Shown piece after piece: positions 12,432 to 24,179 of a stretch of 64,000 bases of DNA. The number at the start of each line of letters is the position of its first letter. The stretch's first letter is position 1. This DNA is from Phyllosticta citriasiana (lineage: Eukaryota > Ascomycota > Dothideomycetes > Botryosphaeriales > Phyllostictaceae), in assembly GCA_038021145.1 (NCBI GenBank), contig JBBPHT010000020.1, positions 310,001-374,000 of the forward strand, in the 5' to 3' direction. The position numbers and the translations under genes are program-made. The notes beneath the pieces were generated by a model that made no database searches, was not told where the DNA came from, and saw nothing but the letters and a program-made list of their open reading frames with translations.

Positions 12432-14444
12432 ATGAACCAGATGCAATCTTATCCTGATGTCAACCAACAGCACATGTCGGCGACGCCCACACACGCTACC
12501 TCGACCGGCCCCCCATCGACAATGGGTTACACGTATGCCGCGCAACCCCCCTATTTGCAACCGGGACCAAGCAATTCGCTCGTCCAAGGCTCTTACTACC
12601 CCACTTCCTACGGCAATGGGCTTCCGACGCCGTCATCGAGTGGAATGAGCAGCGCGCTTATTCCTGCGCCTCTTCCCCTGCCAGGTAAGCTTAAGATCAA
12701 ATCGAATAGTCGAATTGTACTAATGACAACCAGCAATGTCTTCTGGTGGCCCTGGTGGTTCAATCCCTGGGACTCAAGGCCACTCGGCCCCCTACACCTT
12801 CGACACTACCGGTCAAATTGCTCCCCCAGGCATGAAACCGAGGGTCACAGCAACATTGTGGGAAGACGAAGGCAGTCTTTGCTTTCAGGTGGAAGCCAGG
12901 GGCGTGTGTGTTGCCCGCCGAGAGGACGATCACTTCATCAACGGCACCAAGCTGCTGAATGTGGCAGGCATGACAAGAGGCCGACGTGATGGCATTCTCA
13001 AGAGCGAAAAGACTAGGCGTGTGGTCAAAATCGGACCCATGCATCTCAAGGGCGTGTGGTAAGTTGCACATGGAATCCAAGCATTCCCCTTCTAACTTGA
13101 AAAAGGATCCCTTACGAACGTGCCCTGGATTTTGCGAACAAGGAAAAAATTACAGAATCGCTTTATCCTCTGTTCGTTCAGGACATTGGCGCCTTGCTCT
13201 ATCATCCGTCCAACGCGCGCAATCCCGGAGGGACAGTAGCCGCCGCCCTCGACCGCCGCCGTCCCGACAGCCAGCAACGCTACATTGGTGCCCCGACCGG
13301 ATCGCAACCGCCATCATTACATCACCACCATTCCCTGAGCAATCCGTCGATTGGAGCTCAGCTTCAACAGTCACCCCACTCCATAGCTCCCCACCCTTCA
13401 GCGGGTCGTCCGGGGATGGACAGGGCGCATACGTTTCCAACCCCACCTACTAGCGCTTCGAGTCTCATAGGTATGGGTAGCTCGGGAAGCTCTTACGAGT
13501 GGGGCAGCAGCGGTGTTTCGAACATGCAGGGCAATCAGCCACTGTCAATTGATACGGGTCTAAGTAACGCGCGGTCCGTTCCGACGACACCAGCCACAAC
13601 GCCTCCGGGAAACATGCCAAACATGTCACAATATCCAACATCGCAGGGCTATGACAGCGCCCGCCCCATGTACAGCGCACCGCCCAATCAGCCTGGTCAG
13701 TATGGCGCGCCGCAGAGTGTCCCTCGCTACGCGCAGCCTGTTCAGTCCGCACCCTACCACAAGACTGAGATGGCTCCCTTTGGAAAAAGCGAAATGGCGC
13801 CTCCGGTAAGGGCCGGTGGAGAGCCAGTCCAGCAAGCGGATGTGAAGCCCGTCGAGGGCCTCTTGAATCAAGGAGAGCATGTCGGTCCGGTGGCTGGCGA
13901 AGAAGAGGCAGACCACGAACATGACAACGAGTACACGCACACGAGCGGCCCGTATTCCAACCGCGGCGCCTACAGCTACGCCTCTTCCACTGGAGGGCTG
14001 TCGGGTGAACACGTCTCCCCGAAAATGACTGGATCTCCCCGTCAGAATGGCTCGGGACGAGCAACGCCTCGCAGTGCCCAGACCGGTTGGGCGCGTGGAT
14101 ATGGCCCATCTGGGACTTCTCAACTGCCTTCGAGCAACCTCTTCAATGTCATGAGCGACACTCGCAGCAGTGCCAATGGCAACGGAGGCCCCGACGGATA
14201 CCCGGCGCCAGCACCTCTACACTCGGGATACGCCAGCCAGTACAGCCCGGTCAACGGTTCCAAGAGGATTCGGGAATTGGATGACGACGAGACCGACTAT
14301 GGTCGCCCGGCGAGTCGTGATGCTAGTGTCAACGACATTGAAGGCCTGAAGCGCAGGAAGACCATTACCGAGAGCACCATGGGCGGTGCGGTCGGCGGTG
14401 ACATTCAAAGAGCAAAATCCACAATTGCTCAGCGCCGTCGGTAA
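12432..14444 (+). CDS. stuA: APSES-domain transcription factor, StuA/Asm-1/Efg1 family
   Basis: Developmental cell-pattern regulator that acts in the nucleus; StuA orthologues control conidiophore architecture, sporulation and often effector or secondary-metabolite genes. Exons are 12432-12684, 12734-13058 and 13106-14444, giving 638 aa, close to the usual family length. Intron 1 carries ACTAATGAC before its acceptor and intron 2 carries TCTAACTT. The APSES (KilA-N-like) DNA-binding domain spans about residues 119-227, from KPRVTATLWEDEG through KGVW to ALLYHP, and is crossed by intron 2. Flanks are Ser/Pro/Gln-rich. A bipartite basic cluster near the C terminus (SKRIRE ... LKRRKT) fits a nuclear localisation signal. 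The ATG at 12432 gives MNQMQSYPDVNQQHM, matching the start typical of StuA proteins; the same frame is open further upstream without an ATG. The family assignment is very secure, the exact N terminus less so. Confidence 0.95.
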
Positions 14445-17400
14445 AAAAGACTGTCACCACTTAATCTTTGTGCTGCATGACAGATTGCGTCTCTAGAACA
14501 CATAGACGGCTTCCTGCGATCCGGCGCACAATGGACCGACTAATTACGCGGATTCGAGCGGCCTGAAGTAAGGATTTGGAAAACGAGGGCTTTGCTGGAT
14601 CTCTCGACGGGCCACTGGGACCACTTTGGACATTTCGGAACCACCTTTGAAAGGGCTTTGTGCAGGGCATCGGCCTTGCGACTTGGCCAACATTCCTTCA
14701 TTTTGACCAATTTTCCTTGTTTCCTAAGTTTTTCCGGTGAAGGTTTCTGGCATATGACGACATTGACGACTCTCATGCCGTTTTTCTCATTCGAAAACCA
14801 GCCTTTATGAACCATGGCTGGAAATATCCGAGGGCGACTTTCTTCCTCTGGTCCACGAGGGGGGGGGGGTTGTAGAGAACCTTTGGAGTTTTTGTACTTT
14901 TCAACATATCCCCTACGTATTGGCATTGCGCAACCCTTTTGTCTCTCACACGCCGCGGAACAAAATGAAAAGCATCTCTGGCAACTTTCAAATACATTGG
15001 CAGTGTGGCCCTCTTCTCTCTCTATTACAACTCCCTTCTGGGCCAGCAGCACAAAGAACCTAGCATCGGCTAATATTTGACAATTCAATCTTTTGGTTTT
15101 CTATCACCTCCATCATCGCACTTGGAAAGCAGGATTTGGAACCAGTGCGGGGAACAAAAATGCCGTCCTGACAAACAAGGTGTCGCGACAGCCTCCTCTG
15201 TCTGGTCCGCCTCTTGTGACGTACTTCAAGGCTGTACGCGAGAACTTGGGATCCACCAGCGAAAAAACCACATTTGCCTCTTCCTCTCTTCCCACCATTC
15301 TCTTCTTGACGTAAGCCCTTTCCTTTCAGAGACGACAAAAAACGGCCGTAGCCAATGATTCGGCATCCGCAGCGTTCGACTACAAAAAATCAGTACAAAA
15401 GTTGAGAGGAAAGACGGCTTCCTTGCCAGCCACCGACTGGCGATGTTGGACCATCGCTCCATCCGAAAAACTGGGTTTTTGTCGCTGTTTGTTTTGTCAT
15501 TTCTTGTGTTTATTTTGGCCCCTCGGATTCTCCTTCTGCGGCCTACCTGCCTGCCTGCCTGCCTGCTTGCCTGCGCGCGACACCAAGACGAAACGGACAC
15601 GACACTACGACGACTTCTACTTTGAACCATGCAATGGAACGGAACGGAACGGAATGAAATGAACGGACGGACGGACGACGACGTCGTCGACGATAATATT
15701 GCTATTGCTTGCTTGCTAGCTTGCTCTCCCCTGCTTTTCCTCCTCTTTGTGGTCGAGAAACGACATGGACTACGACGACGAAATTAATGGCAAGGGCAAC
15801 GGCATCGATGCACTGCACTGGGCGGCCACGACGGCATCATTTACGACGACCAATTGATGGACTACGACGATAATGAGGAAATATGTGCCGGCCGCTGATA
15901 CCGCTGCTGCAACCACACACATCTACCACCACTCCAGTTGCCGCCGCCATCGCTGCCGCCGCCTTTGCTTTCCTTCATTCCGCCTCGATGCGTTGTTACG
16001 TGCATTCGTTGCCTTTACCAGCACTATCACCACTATCACGACGTCGTCGTCTTCTCCTCACGCCCCTCCTTCCTCCCTCACAAAAAAGACACGAACAACG
16101 AACAACGAACAAACGACGACGACGGCACGAGACGAAAGAACATTGACCGCCTGTCTGCCGGACCAGCGGACAGACGGACGCCAAACAGTCAATCATCATC
16201 ATACACACATATACACACACATATATATATACATGTTTAATGCGATGCGCTGCGATGCGATGCGATGCGAAGCGGGAAAAACGAAACGAATGAAACGAAA
16301 CGAAACAACGGTTGAAGTACGCGTATTACCACCACCACCACCACCACTACCACTGCTATTACGGCTACTACGGCTACTACGGCTACTATGCCTATTCCAG
16401 TCTCACTTTATTTATTTTGTTGTTGATTTGTTCATTGCGGGGATCCTTTTCTTTTCTCGTCTTACTGTTTGTTGAGTTGAGTTGAGTTGTTGTGGTTTGG
16501 TTTCGTTGGCGTGTTTTTTTACTTCTATCTGGGTGTCTGTTTGTCTGTTCTTTGCCACGGCTTTGATTCTTTTGTTTTTTGTTGCTTTGCTTTGCTTTGA
16601 ATTGAATCAAATCAAATCGCTTGAATACTGTCTGTCGTGTGATGATGTGATGTGATGTGAGTGAATTAATGGAATAATAGTAATGGGTTCATTGACGGTA
16701 GAGGAAGCGAGCAAGCTGTACTTTGGGGAGGATGGATGAACGAACGGAGCATGCGTGGGGTATATGTATTGGAAAAGGCACAGACAGACAGAGAACGCGG
16801 ACACAGACAGAAGATGTAATCATGCTCATCTTACCTGTGACACCTCATCTTTTTGAAGGCCTTTAATATTCTTCCGGTCATTGTCGTCGTCGTCCCATCA
16901 CTCGCTCGCTGCTGCACGCCGTCATACTTTTATTTGTCCATCTGTTTCTCATCTCCCAGCAGCAACCAATCACTCTCACCACCACTATTATTCCATGATT
17001 CCATCCATCTACCCACCAACCAACCTCCTCCATGCCACCACCACTCATCCAGAAATCTCCACATAGTGTTCGCGGCCGCAGCAGCAGCCCCCACACATCC
17101 ATCATCCCAATCCAACCCAACCCAATCAAAGCAGCCAAGCAGCCAGCCAGCCAGCCAGCCAGCCAGCCGAGAAGCAGCAGAGTTCTCACTCAACCTAGAT
17201 AGATAAATGGAAAGATAGATAGATAAATAAATAAGTAAACCCCACACATACCACCTCATCAGTCAGTCAGTCCATCCACTCACTCCACACTCACTTCTCG
17301 CACTCACTAATCAATATGCGTACCCAATCTTTCAAACCGTCCCTTCTCTCACATCTCACATCTCACATCTCAACAGCAAAACCTTCACGTGATCAGCCAC

Positions 17401-17898
17401 ATGTGTACGTTTCCAAAGCAAGCGGCAAGCGATTGGATCGGTCAAAGAAGTTTCAGTGCAAGGTGCAGTGGACGTTGCATTGCATTGAGATGCTTTGGTT
17501 TTGACTTTGACTAGGGGTGGACAAAATTCTTGGATGACTGTTTTTCAAAACAGTTGTAGACGTAGATGCTGAAAAGCGAAGTCCGCACCGCACGCACGTG
17601 TCAGGACTACTGATGATGTCGGGTGGTTGATATGTTCACGGCAAACTTGGCTATTGAATGATAATGATGAAGAGGAGGAGCTTGACGTGAGCAGGACGGG
17701 ACTTACATTGCGATTGATGTGGGAAGCAAGGACGAGATGCGAAGCAAGCCAAGCCAAAGTACCACGAAAACGGCAGGCACTGGATAGAATGGCTACTCCA
17801 TCACTTTAGACGTGGCATATGCAAACCATTTCTATCATTACCCTCTACTGAACCTCTCCTCTTCTCTCCCCTCCACGACGACGACAAAGCCACTCCGC
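14445..17898. other. Intergenic spacer between StuA and RPN3 (convergent 3' ends)
   Basis: Both flanking genes end toward this 3.45-kb spacer. It contains 3'-UTR material and many simple repeats: CCTG/CTGC near 15541-15572, GGAAC near 15630-15655, CCA and CTACGG triplets near 16330-16390, CAGC near 17135-17170, and GATA/AATA near 17200-17240. Open frames on both strands have no recognisable domains and poor starts. I find no gene here that I can support. Confidence 0.65.
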
Positions 17899-19593
17899 CT
17901 ACAAGCCCTCAAAGTCACCAGCCGCATCGTCGTCATCAATGTCGCCATCCTGAATCTCCTTGACCAACTCCCTCTCGCGCTCCCGCGCCTCCTGGGCGTT
18001 CTTAAGCTCCAGGCGGTGCTGGTTCATGGGATACCGCATGGCCTTGACGCACTCGTCGTGCAGGACCAAGCACGCCGAGATGCGGTCATGGAACGCCTCG
18101 GCCGGCTCGCGCGTGGCGTACACGTCGCCGGGCCGCTTGGTCTGCATGTAACCCTTTTCGTGGTTGATGTTGGCCTCGATGACGCCGTCGCGGATGGCCT
18201 TGGCGACAATGTACTCGGCCGACTCTTCGCTCTCCAGGCCCAGGCGGATGCAAATGTCGCGCAGAGAGATGCGGCTGTAGGACAGGGAAAGCATGCGAAT
18301 GCCCGTCCTGATGACGTTCTGGCGCAACCGAAGAATCAGAGTGTAGGTGCCGTCGCCCTGAAAGACGGGACCGTGTTGCTGGACAGCGCGGCTGAAGCCT
18401 TGGAGGTCGCCTGCACGCACAGCCTGCACGAGGCGGAAGTACGGCTCGAGAGCCCTCTCAAGCTTGGGCTGGCTGAAGATGGCGCGCTCAGGAATGTCGC
18501 CCATTAAGAGCTCGACAACGACGAGCAGCTTCATCGAAGCCTGGTAAAACCCGGCGGCCGTGGAGCTAGTGGGCGACTTGCGAGTTGCGCTGGTCAGGTG
18601 CTCGTGCGCTTCAGTGTAGTTCAACTGGATCGCACGGATCCGTCCTAGGTAGTAGAGGAACCTCGCAACTTGGTTGTTGGGTGCGGTCTGAGGGAACTGG
18701 GTCTGGGCCACCAGCAGATCGGCTTGTGTAATGTCCGCAGTGGAGATGTAGTTCCGGAGCAAAAGCACCATGACGGCGGCCTGGGTATCTTGATCCTTCC
18801 TGAGGACCGCACTTCGCAACGCTCCCAGAAGCTGCCTACGAATTCCGATGACAGCCGACAGCTTCGAAGGCGGCTTGGGGTCCAACTTCTCGTGGAACAG
18901 GGCAAAGTAGAAGTAGGCACGGGCAGCCAAGGAGTCGAGTGTCCGGCGATTCAAATCGCGGATTCTATCCACGAGGCGGGACGACCATTCTGCGCCCTTC
19001 TCGTACTCCTGCTGGTCATAGAAGTAGACCTGTTTGTGCGAGCGTCAGCAGAACATCCCCAGCTGGCCATTGTCATCTTGAACCTACCTGGACAAGAATT
19101 CCGAGGTAGATATCCACCTCCGAGGCAACCTCCTTCTTTGCGTTCGAATCCTGGTATCCCTTGCTCGTCGACCTGTAGCCTCCTACTAAAGCAATGAGGT
19201 CGTTACCCTCGAAGTTGTTGGCCGGATAGTAAGAAACGATGGCTTCCGTCAGGACTTCGGGGTCCAGGCGCTTTCGTAGAGATGATATCGACCTCAAGGC
19301 GCGCAAGGTGAAGCGGGAGTCAAACTGTCCGACGGCTCTTTCGAGCAGAGCGAAATTGCTGGTGATGTCTTGATACGCGTCAGTACTGTGTAGATAAGGT
19401 GCGTGGGTGGCTCTGAGGTCAGCTTCGGCGGGTAGCACCGAGTTGTGGTTCGTCGCGTCCAGCCAACGCATGTTGGTTCTCGTGCGTTGAAGATGCAGGT
19501 AAGTCCCAACTAACCGCTGATAGTCTTCTCCTTGGTATTGACTGTGGGCGTCTCCTCCCCAGTAGCCACAACGCCTTCCATGCTGTCCGCCAT
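17899..19593 (-). CDS. rpn3: 26S proteasome regulatory subunit Rpn3 (PSMD3)
   Basis: Non-ATPase lid subunit of the 19S regulatory particle; a PCI-domain scaffold protein in the nucleus and cytoplasm. Proposed exons, read on the minus strand, are 19593-19515, 19422-19088 and 19029-17899, giving 514 aa, in the expected range. Diagnostic stretches are NFALLERAV and RFTLRALRSISSLRKRL in exon 2, VYFYDQQEYEKG at the exon 2/3 junction, and a C-terminal PCI module with winged helix (ISLRDICIRLGLES, RDGVIEANIN) ending in an acidic tail. Intron 2 (19087-19030) has clean GTAGGT and ACAG ends. Intron 1 is less certain: donor GTTAGT at 19514 with acceptor GAAG at 19423 keeps phase, but the short first exon is not conserved enough to prove it. 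The gene is divergent from SPC34 across 290 bp. Confidence 0.93.
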
Positions 19594-19883
19594 GCTGCTC
19601 GTTGACAGGGTGTTTTCGCGTGTGCAAGATGATGGAGGTTGAAGGCGAGTCGAGTTCGAAGGGTAGACCAGCAGACGAAGGAGGGAGGATCGAGCGTTTC
19701 GCGATGGGAAAATGGGTTGGTTGGTCGATGACGGTAGTGCTGGAGGTGCAGCTTGGAGCTCCGAGAGGCGCAAAGGCGGTGGCAGAAATAACTGGTGGCC
19801 GATTGTTTACCTTGTGCTCCGCGTCACGTCAACGTCCTGCGTCGTGCCCGCTCTGTACATACAAGCCTGCCCTACATACAATC
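19594..19883. promoter_or_regulatory. Shared bidirectional promoter of RPN3 and SPC34
   Basis: A 290-bp interval between two divergent start codons must hold both core promoters. GGTGGCAGA at 19778-19786 differs by one base from GGTGGCAAA, the yeast proteasome-associated control element bound by Rpn4. I see no obvious TATA box. Confidence 0.5.
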
Positions 19884-20800
19884 ATGTCCCTCTTAGAAAC
19901 GCACCTGGAGCAAATATCCCTCTGCTCTGCTTCCATCGCCGAGCTTCCGTACGTGCGCCCTATCCAGACACTATGTGGATAACAGCTAACAACCGCACCA
20001 GCTTTCCTCCTCCCAAAATCTTCACCAATGCGCTCTTACATCCTCACGACATTACAACCCTAATCCGGGACACCGAGTCCCACGAGCGCGCCCTCTTCTC
20101 CGTACCGCCGCCTCCTCCCCCGCCAAAAGCGCAAGACTTGTCCAGCCGCCGCAAAACCGTCTTCGAGCCCAACAACGGTAGCGGCAGCGGCATGCTGGGC
20201 GGAGGCGCAAACGCGGTTCGTGCACCTAGGCGGAACACGGCCGTCGCGGCGATTCTGGGGAGCGAGCTGGTCGAGCGGATCAGAGAGGGCGGGGGCGGCG
20301 GCGCGGGCAGCGGGCTGGGATACCGCGCATACGGCGGCCGAGAGAGGGGAGAGATTGACGTCGAGACGCTCCTGGAGGGCGCCGAGAAGCTTTGCGGAGT
20401 GTAGTGAGTGCTTCGATATCCCTTTCTCCGGTGGGACTCCGCGCTGACCAAACGCTGCAGCCACATCCCGGGCGTGAACGAGAAGATTGCGCAGCTGAGG
20501 CAGCGGCACGCGCGGCTCCAGGCAAACATCGAACACTATGAGATGCGCGTCGCGGAGCAGCAGGTCCAACTAGCGCGTCAAAACCGGCACCGCGACTACG
20601 ACGACGATGACGCGGAAGAGCAAGAACCGCAACCGCAACCGCAGCCTGAAGAACCCCCCGTCGAGGAGCCGCTGACTGCTGAGGACCTGCAGAGAGAGGA
20701 GGAGGAGATCAGAGAGCTTGAGCGGAAGAAGCGCGGCTTGGAAGACCGCGTCAATTCCATGGGCAGAGACCTTTCTGGCGTGCGGCGCGCAATGAAATGA
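19884..20800 (+). CDS. spc34: DASH/Dam1 complex subunit Spc34
   Basis: Outer-kinetochore DASH ring component that couples kinetochores to spindle microtubules. Exons are 19884-19948, 20002-20403 and 20461-20800, giving 268 aa. Recognisable features are the start MSLLETHLEQISLC, FPPPKIFTNALL, the conserved block RAPRRNTAVAAILG, and GAEKLCGVYHIPG followed by a long C-terminal coiled coil (ARLQANIEHYEMRVAEQQ). An acidic Gln/Pro/Glu-rich insert (repeated QP and EE) sits at about residues 200-225 before the last helix. Both introns (53 and 57 bp) have standard donors; intron 2 has GCTGACC upstream of its CAG. The gene is divergent from RPN3. A second kinetochore subunit, Mis14, lies 33 kb away on the same strand. 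Confidence 0.93.
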
Positions 20801-22229
20801 GCAGCCAATGCGATGCGGAATCGAGAACCTAGCATCGTCCGGATTCTGTCTAGCTCATGATCTGCGTCGCAGTCGTCAATGCCTCCGCCGTCCTCAGTAA
20901 ACCGGCCTTGTGGCATCGTGCTCCACGTGCGTTGAATCACCTTCCGCAGCCTCTTCCTCCGTCGGGCATTCTCTGCGTGGTCTTGCACCAGCCCCCTACC
21001 TCTTCTACCTCGGGGGCGCCGTTAGAGTCCCCTACCTCTTCCCTGGTCCAGTGGGGACGGACGCGCGTGACACGCGTGGAAGACTGCTGCCCGACTTCAC
21101 GGGAAATCCGTCTCAACGCGCCAAAGAACGACAACCATCATCAATTCGGGACGGCAAACAGCTAGACGAGAGGTGCCCTTTCCCCAGTCAGCAGCAATTG
21201 GTGGTCTAGGATGGCGTATCTATCATGATCGAAATGCAGCCCGCGATCCGTCGGGGCCAGGAAGCGAGGATTCGAGGAGGATCATATCCAGTCGTGATGA
21301 TACCCATTGATGAAGCACGCGCGCATTGTGGCATTATCCTGTCGTGAATTTTGCTGGGCAGTCGGTAAATACGGTTGATGAATGGGAACAGTTGATTCTA
21401 AGGCCGTCCGCACGGAGCGGACCAGGCGTGCCCGAGGGTAAGGATTGTGCGTCTACGGATGGATATAGATGGGAGGAGCCTAGAGTAATAAATCTTTGAA
21501 GCGCCGCAGGACGAAGACCGAAAGTCAACTACAAACATGCGCCGTTTGAGTCTCATGAGTCGCACACTCTAGAGAAGAAAGAAGTGTTTGAAATCAAAAC
21601 TCCAGAACTCACCTCGAAATGGCTAACTCCAACGCCCAGGAACAAAAGTATGGCCGCTATGGAACCCGCAAGCTATGAGAAGAGCCCACGCGCTCCAAGA
21701 ACAACCAAAAAAGCAAGCAAGGAATGAAGAGACTAAAGTGATGAAGAACTAGGAAACCAAAACCCCCATTGAACTGTCATAGTCACATCCCAACCAGCTA
21801 TTCATCCGCCCGTTAACCGAAACCCCATTGAAGGAGCTGTCATGACAATGTCCCAGCCAGCCATTCATCCGCCCGTTCACCCATCCATTGATCCATGAAC
21901 TAGCCGGGGCAAATACATCCAGTGGCAGAAAGGGGTGTAAGAGGAGAGACGCGCTAAAGTGCTGCAAAAGCCCAGGACCGAAAACCGAAACCCTTTCGCT
22001 CGCATGAGAAGGAGAAAGGGAGGATAGAATCGCTAGCTCGAGTACTCCGCCCGCGAACTTTTGAAATAACTTCAGGCGGGGGAATGTTGACACAAAGAAA
22101 AAGAAGAAAAGAGACCACGACCATAGAAAAGAGCAATGGCACGTCAACGCGTCAGGAAAAAGTCAGCACACCATAAGCCGAGCCCTTCAGACAGAACCGG
22201 CGTCGACAAGACCCGCGTCGCGCACTCTC
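20801..22229. other. Convergent intergenic region between SPC34 and the NYN gene
   Basis: 3' ends of both genes face each other here. It contains an imperfect direct duplication at about 21767-21890 (separate entry) and otherwise no supportable gene; open frames are short and show no family resemblance. Confidence 0.65.
21767..21890. repeat. Imperfect tandem duplication of about 60 bp
   Basis: Two diverged copies each run from ACCCCATTGAA through GTCAT..CA..TCCCA.CCAGC.ATTCATCCGCCCGTT. The second copy carries a small insertion (GGAG) after the first motif. It lies in 3'-flanking DNA of the converging genes. Confidence 0.75.
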
Positions 22230-24179
22230 TCAAGTGTCCAACAAGTCCTCGACCCAGTCGTCCAACTCGACAATGCGAAACCGATCTCCCCATTTCTGGC
22301 GGAAATCCCTCTTCATGTACTGGCTCGAAATGCCGGCCTTCCAACTGACGAGCTCGACACGCCATCCGCGCTTCAGCGCACGCTCCACCATGCGCATGAA
22401 TCCCTGGCTGTACTCGGCCGCCGCGGCGTCGCCGGTAGCCAGCACGATGGTGGACGGCTCGTCCACGTCGACGACCGACTCGAGCATCTTCAGGTGCAGA
22501 ATCTCGTCTACACCCTGCTCGACCCACGCTGTCTTGGCGTGTGTCGCGCTGCTGGCAGCGTTGCCCGTTTCAGAGCCGCTGCCGCTGCCCTCGCCGGATG
22601 TCGTGGTGCCGCCGTTTCGACGACGGTATTGCTGCAGTTGCTCGGCGTCGCGCTGACGGAAATACTTTTGACGGTTAGTGAGCTCGCGCGCCTTGTAGAC
22701 TTTGTCGAGAATGTTCGTTTCATAGCCAATGGCTTTGGCCTTTTCGAAAGCGGGAATTGCAGGAAGGGAGCCGACCAGGACACGCTTTGTAACCGGTCGA
22801 CGGCGTTCCATGAGCAAGACAAAAGCGTCAAAGTCTATGTCTTCACGACGGATGCGAGCATTGACAGGGAGACCCCTCATGCTCTTGACGCGGTTTTGAA
22901 ATCCAATGTGAATGTTTGAAAAGTCGATGAAAACATGGATGCCATTGGGAGATTCGGTGTGGTTCACGAGCTGAGCTGGCTTTGCTAGCCAGTGCTTGTC
23001 TTCTGGAAAATGTTGGACAAGCGTCAAGAAGAAATGCAAATTGCGGTCGTCCTTGTCGCGGACGGTGAATGTTCCTGTATGTTGTGGCGACGTTGCCGGA
23101 CCAGGAGAAACAGAATTGCCAAGAAAAATTGGAGTGTTGTTGAGAAGGGCATTGTAATATCCGGAGTCAAGCCCCGCAGACGTAGAAGGCTGGTAAGTGA
23201 GATCCGCGTGCTTGGTAGGGCTGGCGGAGTTCGAAAACTCCCGCTTTGATTTAGATTTAGATTTCTTGGGGGAACGATTGGCTCCCAGATTGAATGGAAT
23301 GGCCGAGTCTTCTAGCTTCTTGGAGCTGTTTGCTGACACGTCAATCGACTTGGGTTGAAAGGTTGAAGGGCAAAGAGACGTGGGCATCATCTTAGGCGCC
23401 GAGTAGGGGGCAGCCGCATGGAAAGCAACATCCTGCACCGTCTTCTTTGGCTGTGGAGTTTTGGGGGCTCCAAGAGAGCGAAGATTGTATCGAGACGCCG
23501 TTGCTTTGGAGCCATGCTCTGATTGCTCGATCGTGTGGACACTGGCCTTCCGGGCCGGCGTGTTCTTGGCGCGTGCGCCATCAGCGGACTCGACTTCGCT
23601 GCTTGCCTTTGTTTTGTCCGAGCGTTTTTCTGCTTCAGCGCGCTTGCGGGCTTTACGATTTTCTCTCTTGCGCTGAGTCTTGGTGAGGGTAGGATCGAGC
23701 TGAGTGTTTGCGGCAGCCGCTGGTCCTGTCTCTTGGTAGGCATCGGACTCGTCGGCCAAATCGTCGATTGGATCTTGGTCCTTCCAAGTGGTTTCCTTGA
23801 GAGGGAGACCATACGTTGCGCCGTCAGAGGCATATTCGTGCTTTTCTTTCTCCACCAAAGTTTCTGATCCGGTATGATCTGAATCAGGAGGTGTAACGGT
23901 GGCGGCGGGCAGAGGCGCCTTGTTGGGGGTCTGGAGAAACGCCCAGACTTTGTTGAAGTCGCCCAGGCACGAGGCCTCGTTGATCTTGTCGTCCGCTACC
24001 TCTACATCGTGGAGGGGCTGCTGAGGAGGGGTAATTTGCGAGGCTGGTCTGCCAGGACCGAGTGCCGGCGAGAGTGAGTTGATGAGGTTGAGTGCCTGGG
24101 AGAAGTCCCACGGCCTTTGATCGGGTGTAGAGGGCATATGCGACCGCGAGTGGTCTTGTTGTGTGTATATTGTCGTCAT
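22230..24179 (-). CDS. NYN-domain (PIN-like) putative ribonuclease, uncharacterised
   Basis: Single-exon gene of 649 aa. About 400 N-terminal residues are low-complexity, charged and Ser/Thr/Pro-rich, with a Lys/Arg-rich segment (TQRKRENRKARKRAEAEKR) that could be nuclear or RNA-targeting. The C-terminal half is an NYN domain, beginning HVFIDFSNIHIGF; the family's acidic metal-binding positions appear kept at D419 (FIDFSN), D558 (GVDEIL) and D584 (ATGDAA), which predicts a Mg-dependent nuclease on RNA. An insertion rich in Gly/Ser (TTTSGEGSGSGSETG) splits the domain. The start is supported by an in-frame TAA immediately before the ATG. NYN proteins of this kind are widespread in Pezizomycotina but I know of no assigned target or role. 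Confidence 0.85.
   Translation of the reverse strand: MTTIYTQQDHSRSHMPSTPDQRPWDFSQALNLINSLSPALGPGRPASQITPPQQPLHDVEVADDKINEASCLGDFNKVWAFLQTPNKAPLPAATVTPPDSDHTGSETLVEKEKHEYASDGATYGLPLKETTWKDQDPIDDLADESDAYQETGPAAAANTQLDPTLTKTQRKRENRKARKRAEAEKRSDKTKASSEVESADGARAKNTPARKASVHTIEQSEHGSKATASRYNLRSLGAPKTPQPKKTVQDVAFHAAAPYSAPKMMPTSLCPSTFQPKSIDVSANSSKKLEDSAIPFNLGANRSPKKSKSKSKREFSNSASPTKHADLTYQPSTSAGLDSGYYNALLNNTPIFLGNSVSPGPATSPQHTGTFTVRDKDDRNLHFFLTLVQHFPEDKHWLAKPAQLVNHTESPNGIHVFIDFSNIHIGFQNRVKSMRGLPVNARIRREDIDFDAFVLLMERRRPVTKRVLVGSLPAIPAFEKAKAIGYETNILDKVYKARELTNRQKYFRQRDAEQLQQYRRRNGGTTTSGEGSGSGSETGNAASSATHAKTAWVEQGVDEILHLKMLESVVDVDEPSTIVLATGDAAAAEYSQGFMRMVERALKRGWRVELVSWKAGISSQYMKRDFRQKWGDRFRIVELDDWVEDLLDT

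Noticed and set aside
14540..15088. Minus-strand frame of 182 codons in the StuA 3' flank
   Set aside because: No ATG at its left end, no recognised domain, and it overlaps the likely StuA 3' UTR.
19141..19160. GCGTTCGAATCCTGG resembling a tRNA B box
   Set aside because: Lies inside a conserved RPN3 exon and has no A box or cloverleaf around it.
21749..22147. Minus-strand frame with repeated NGRMNSWLG-like units
   Set aside because: The apparent protein repeat is only the 60-bp tandem duplication translated; there is no other coding sign.
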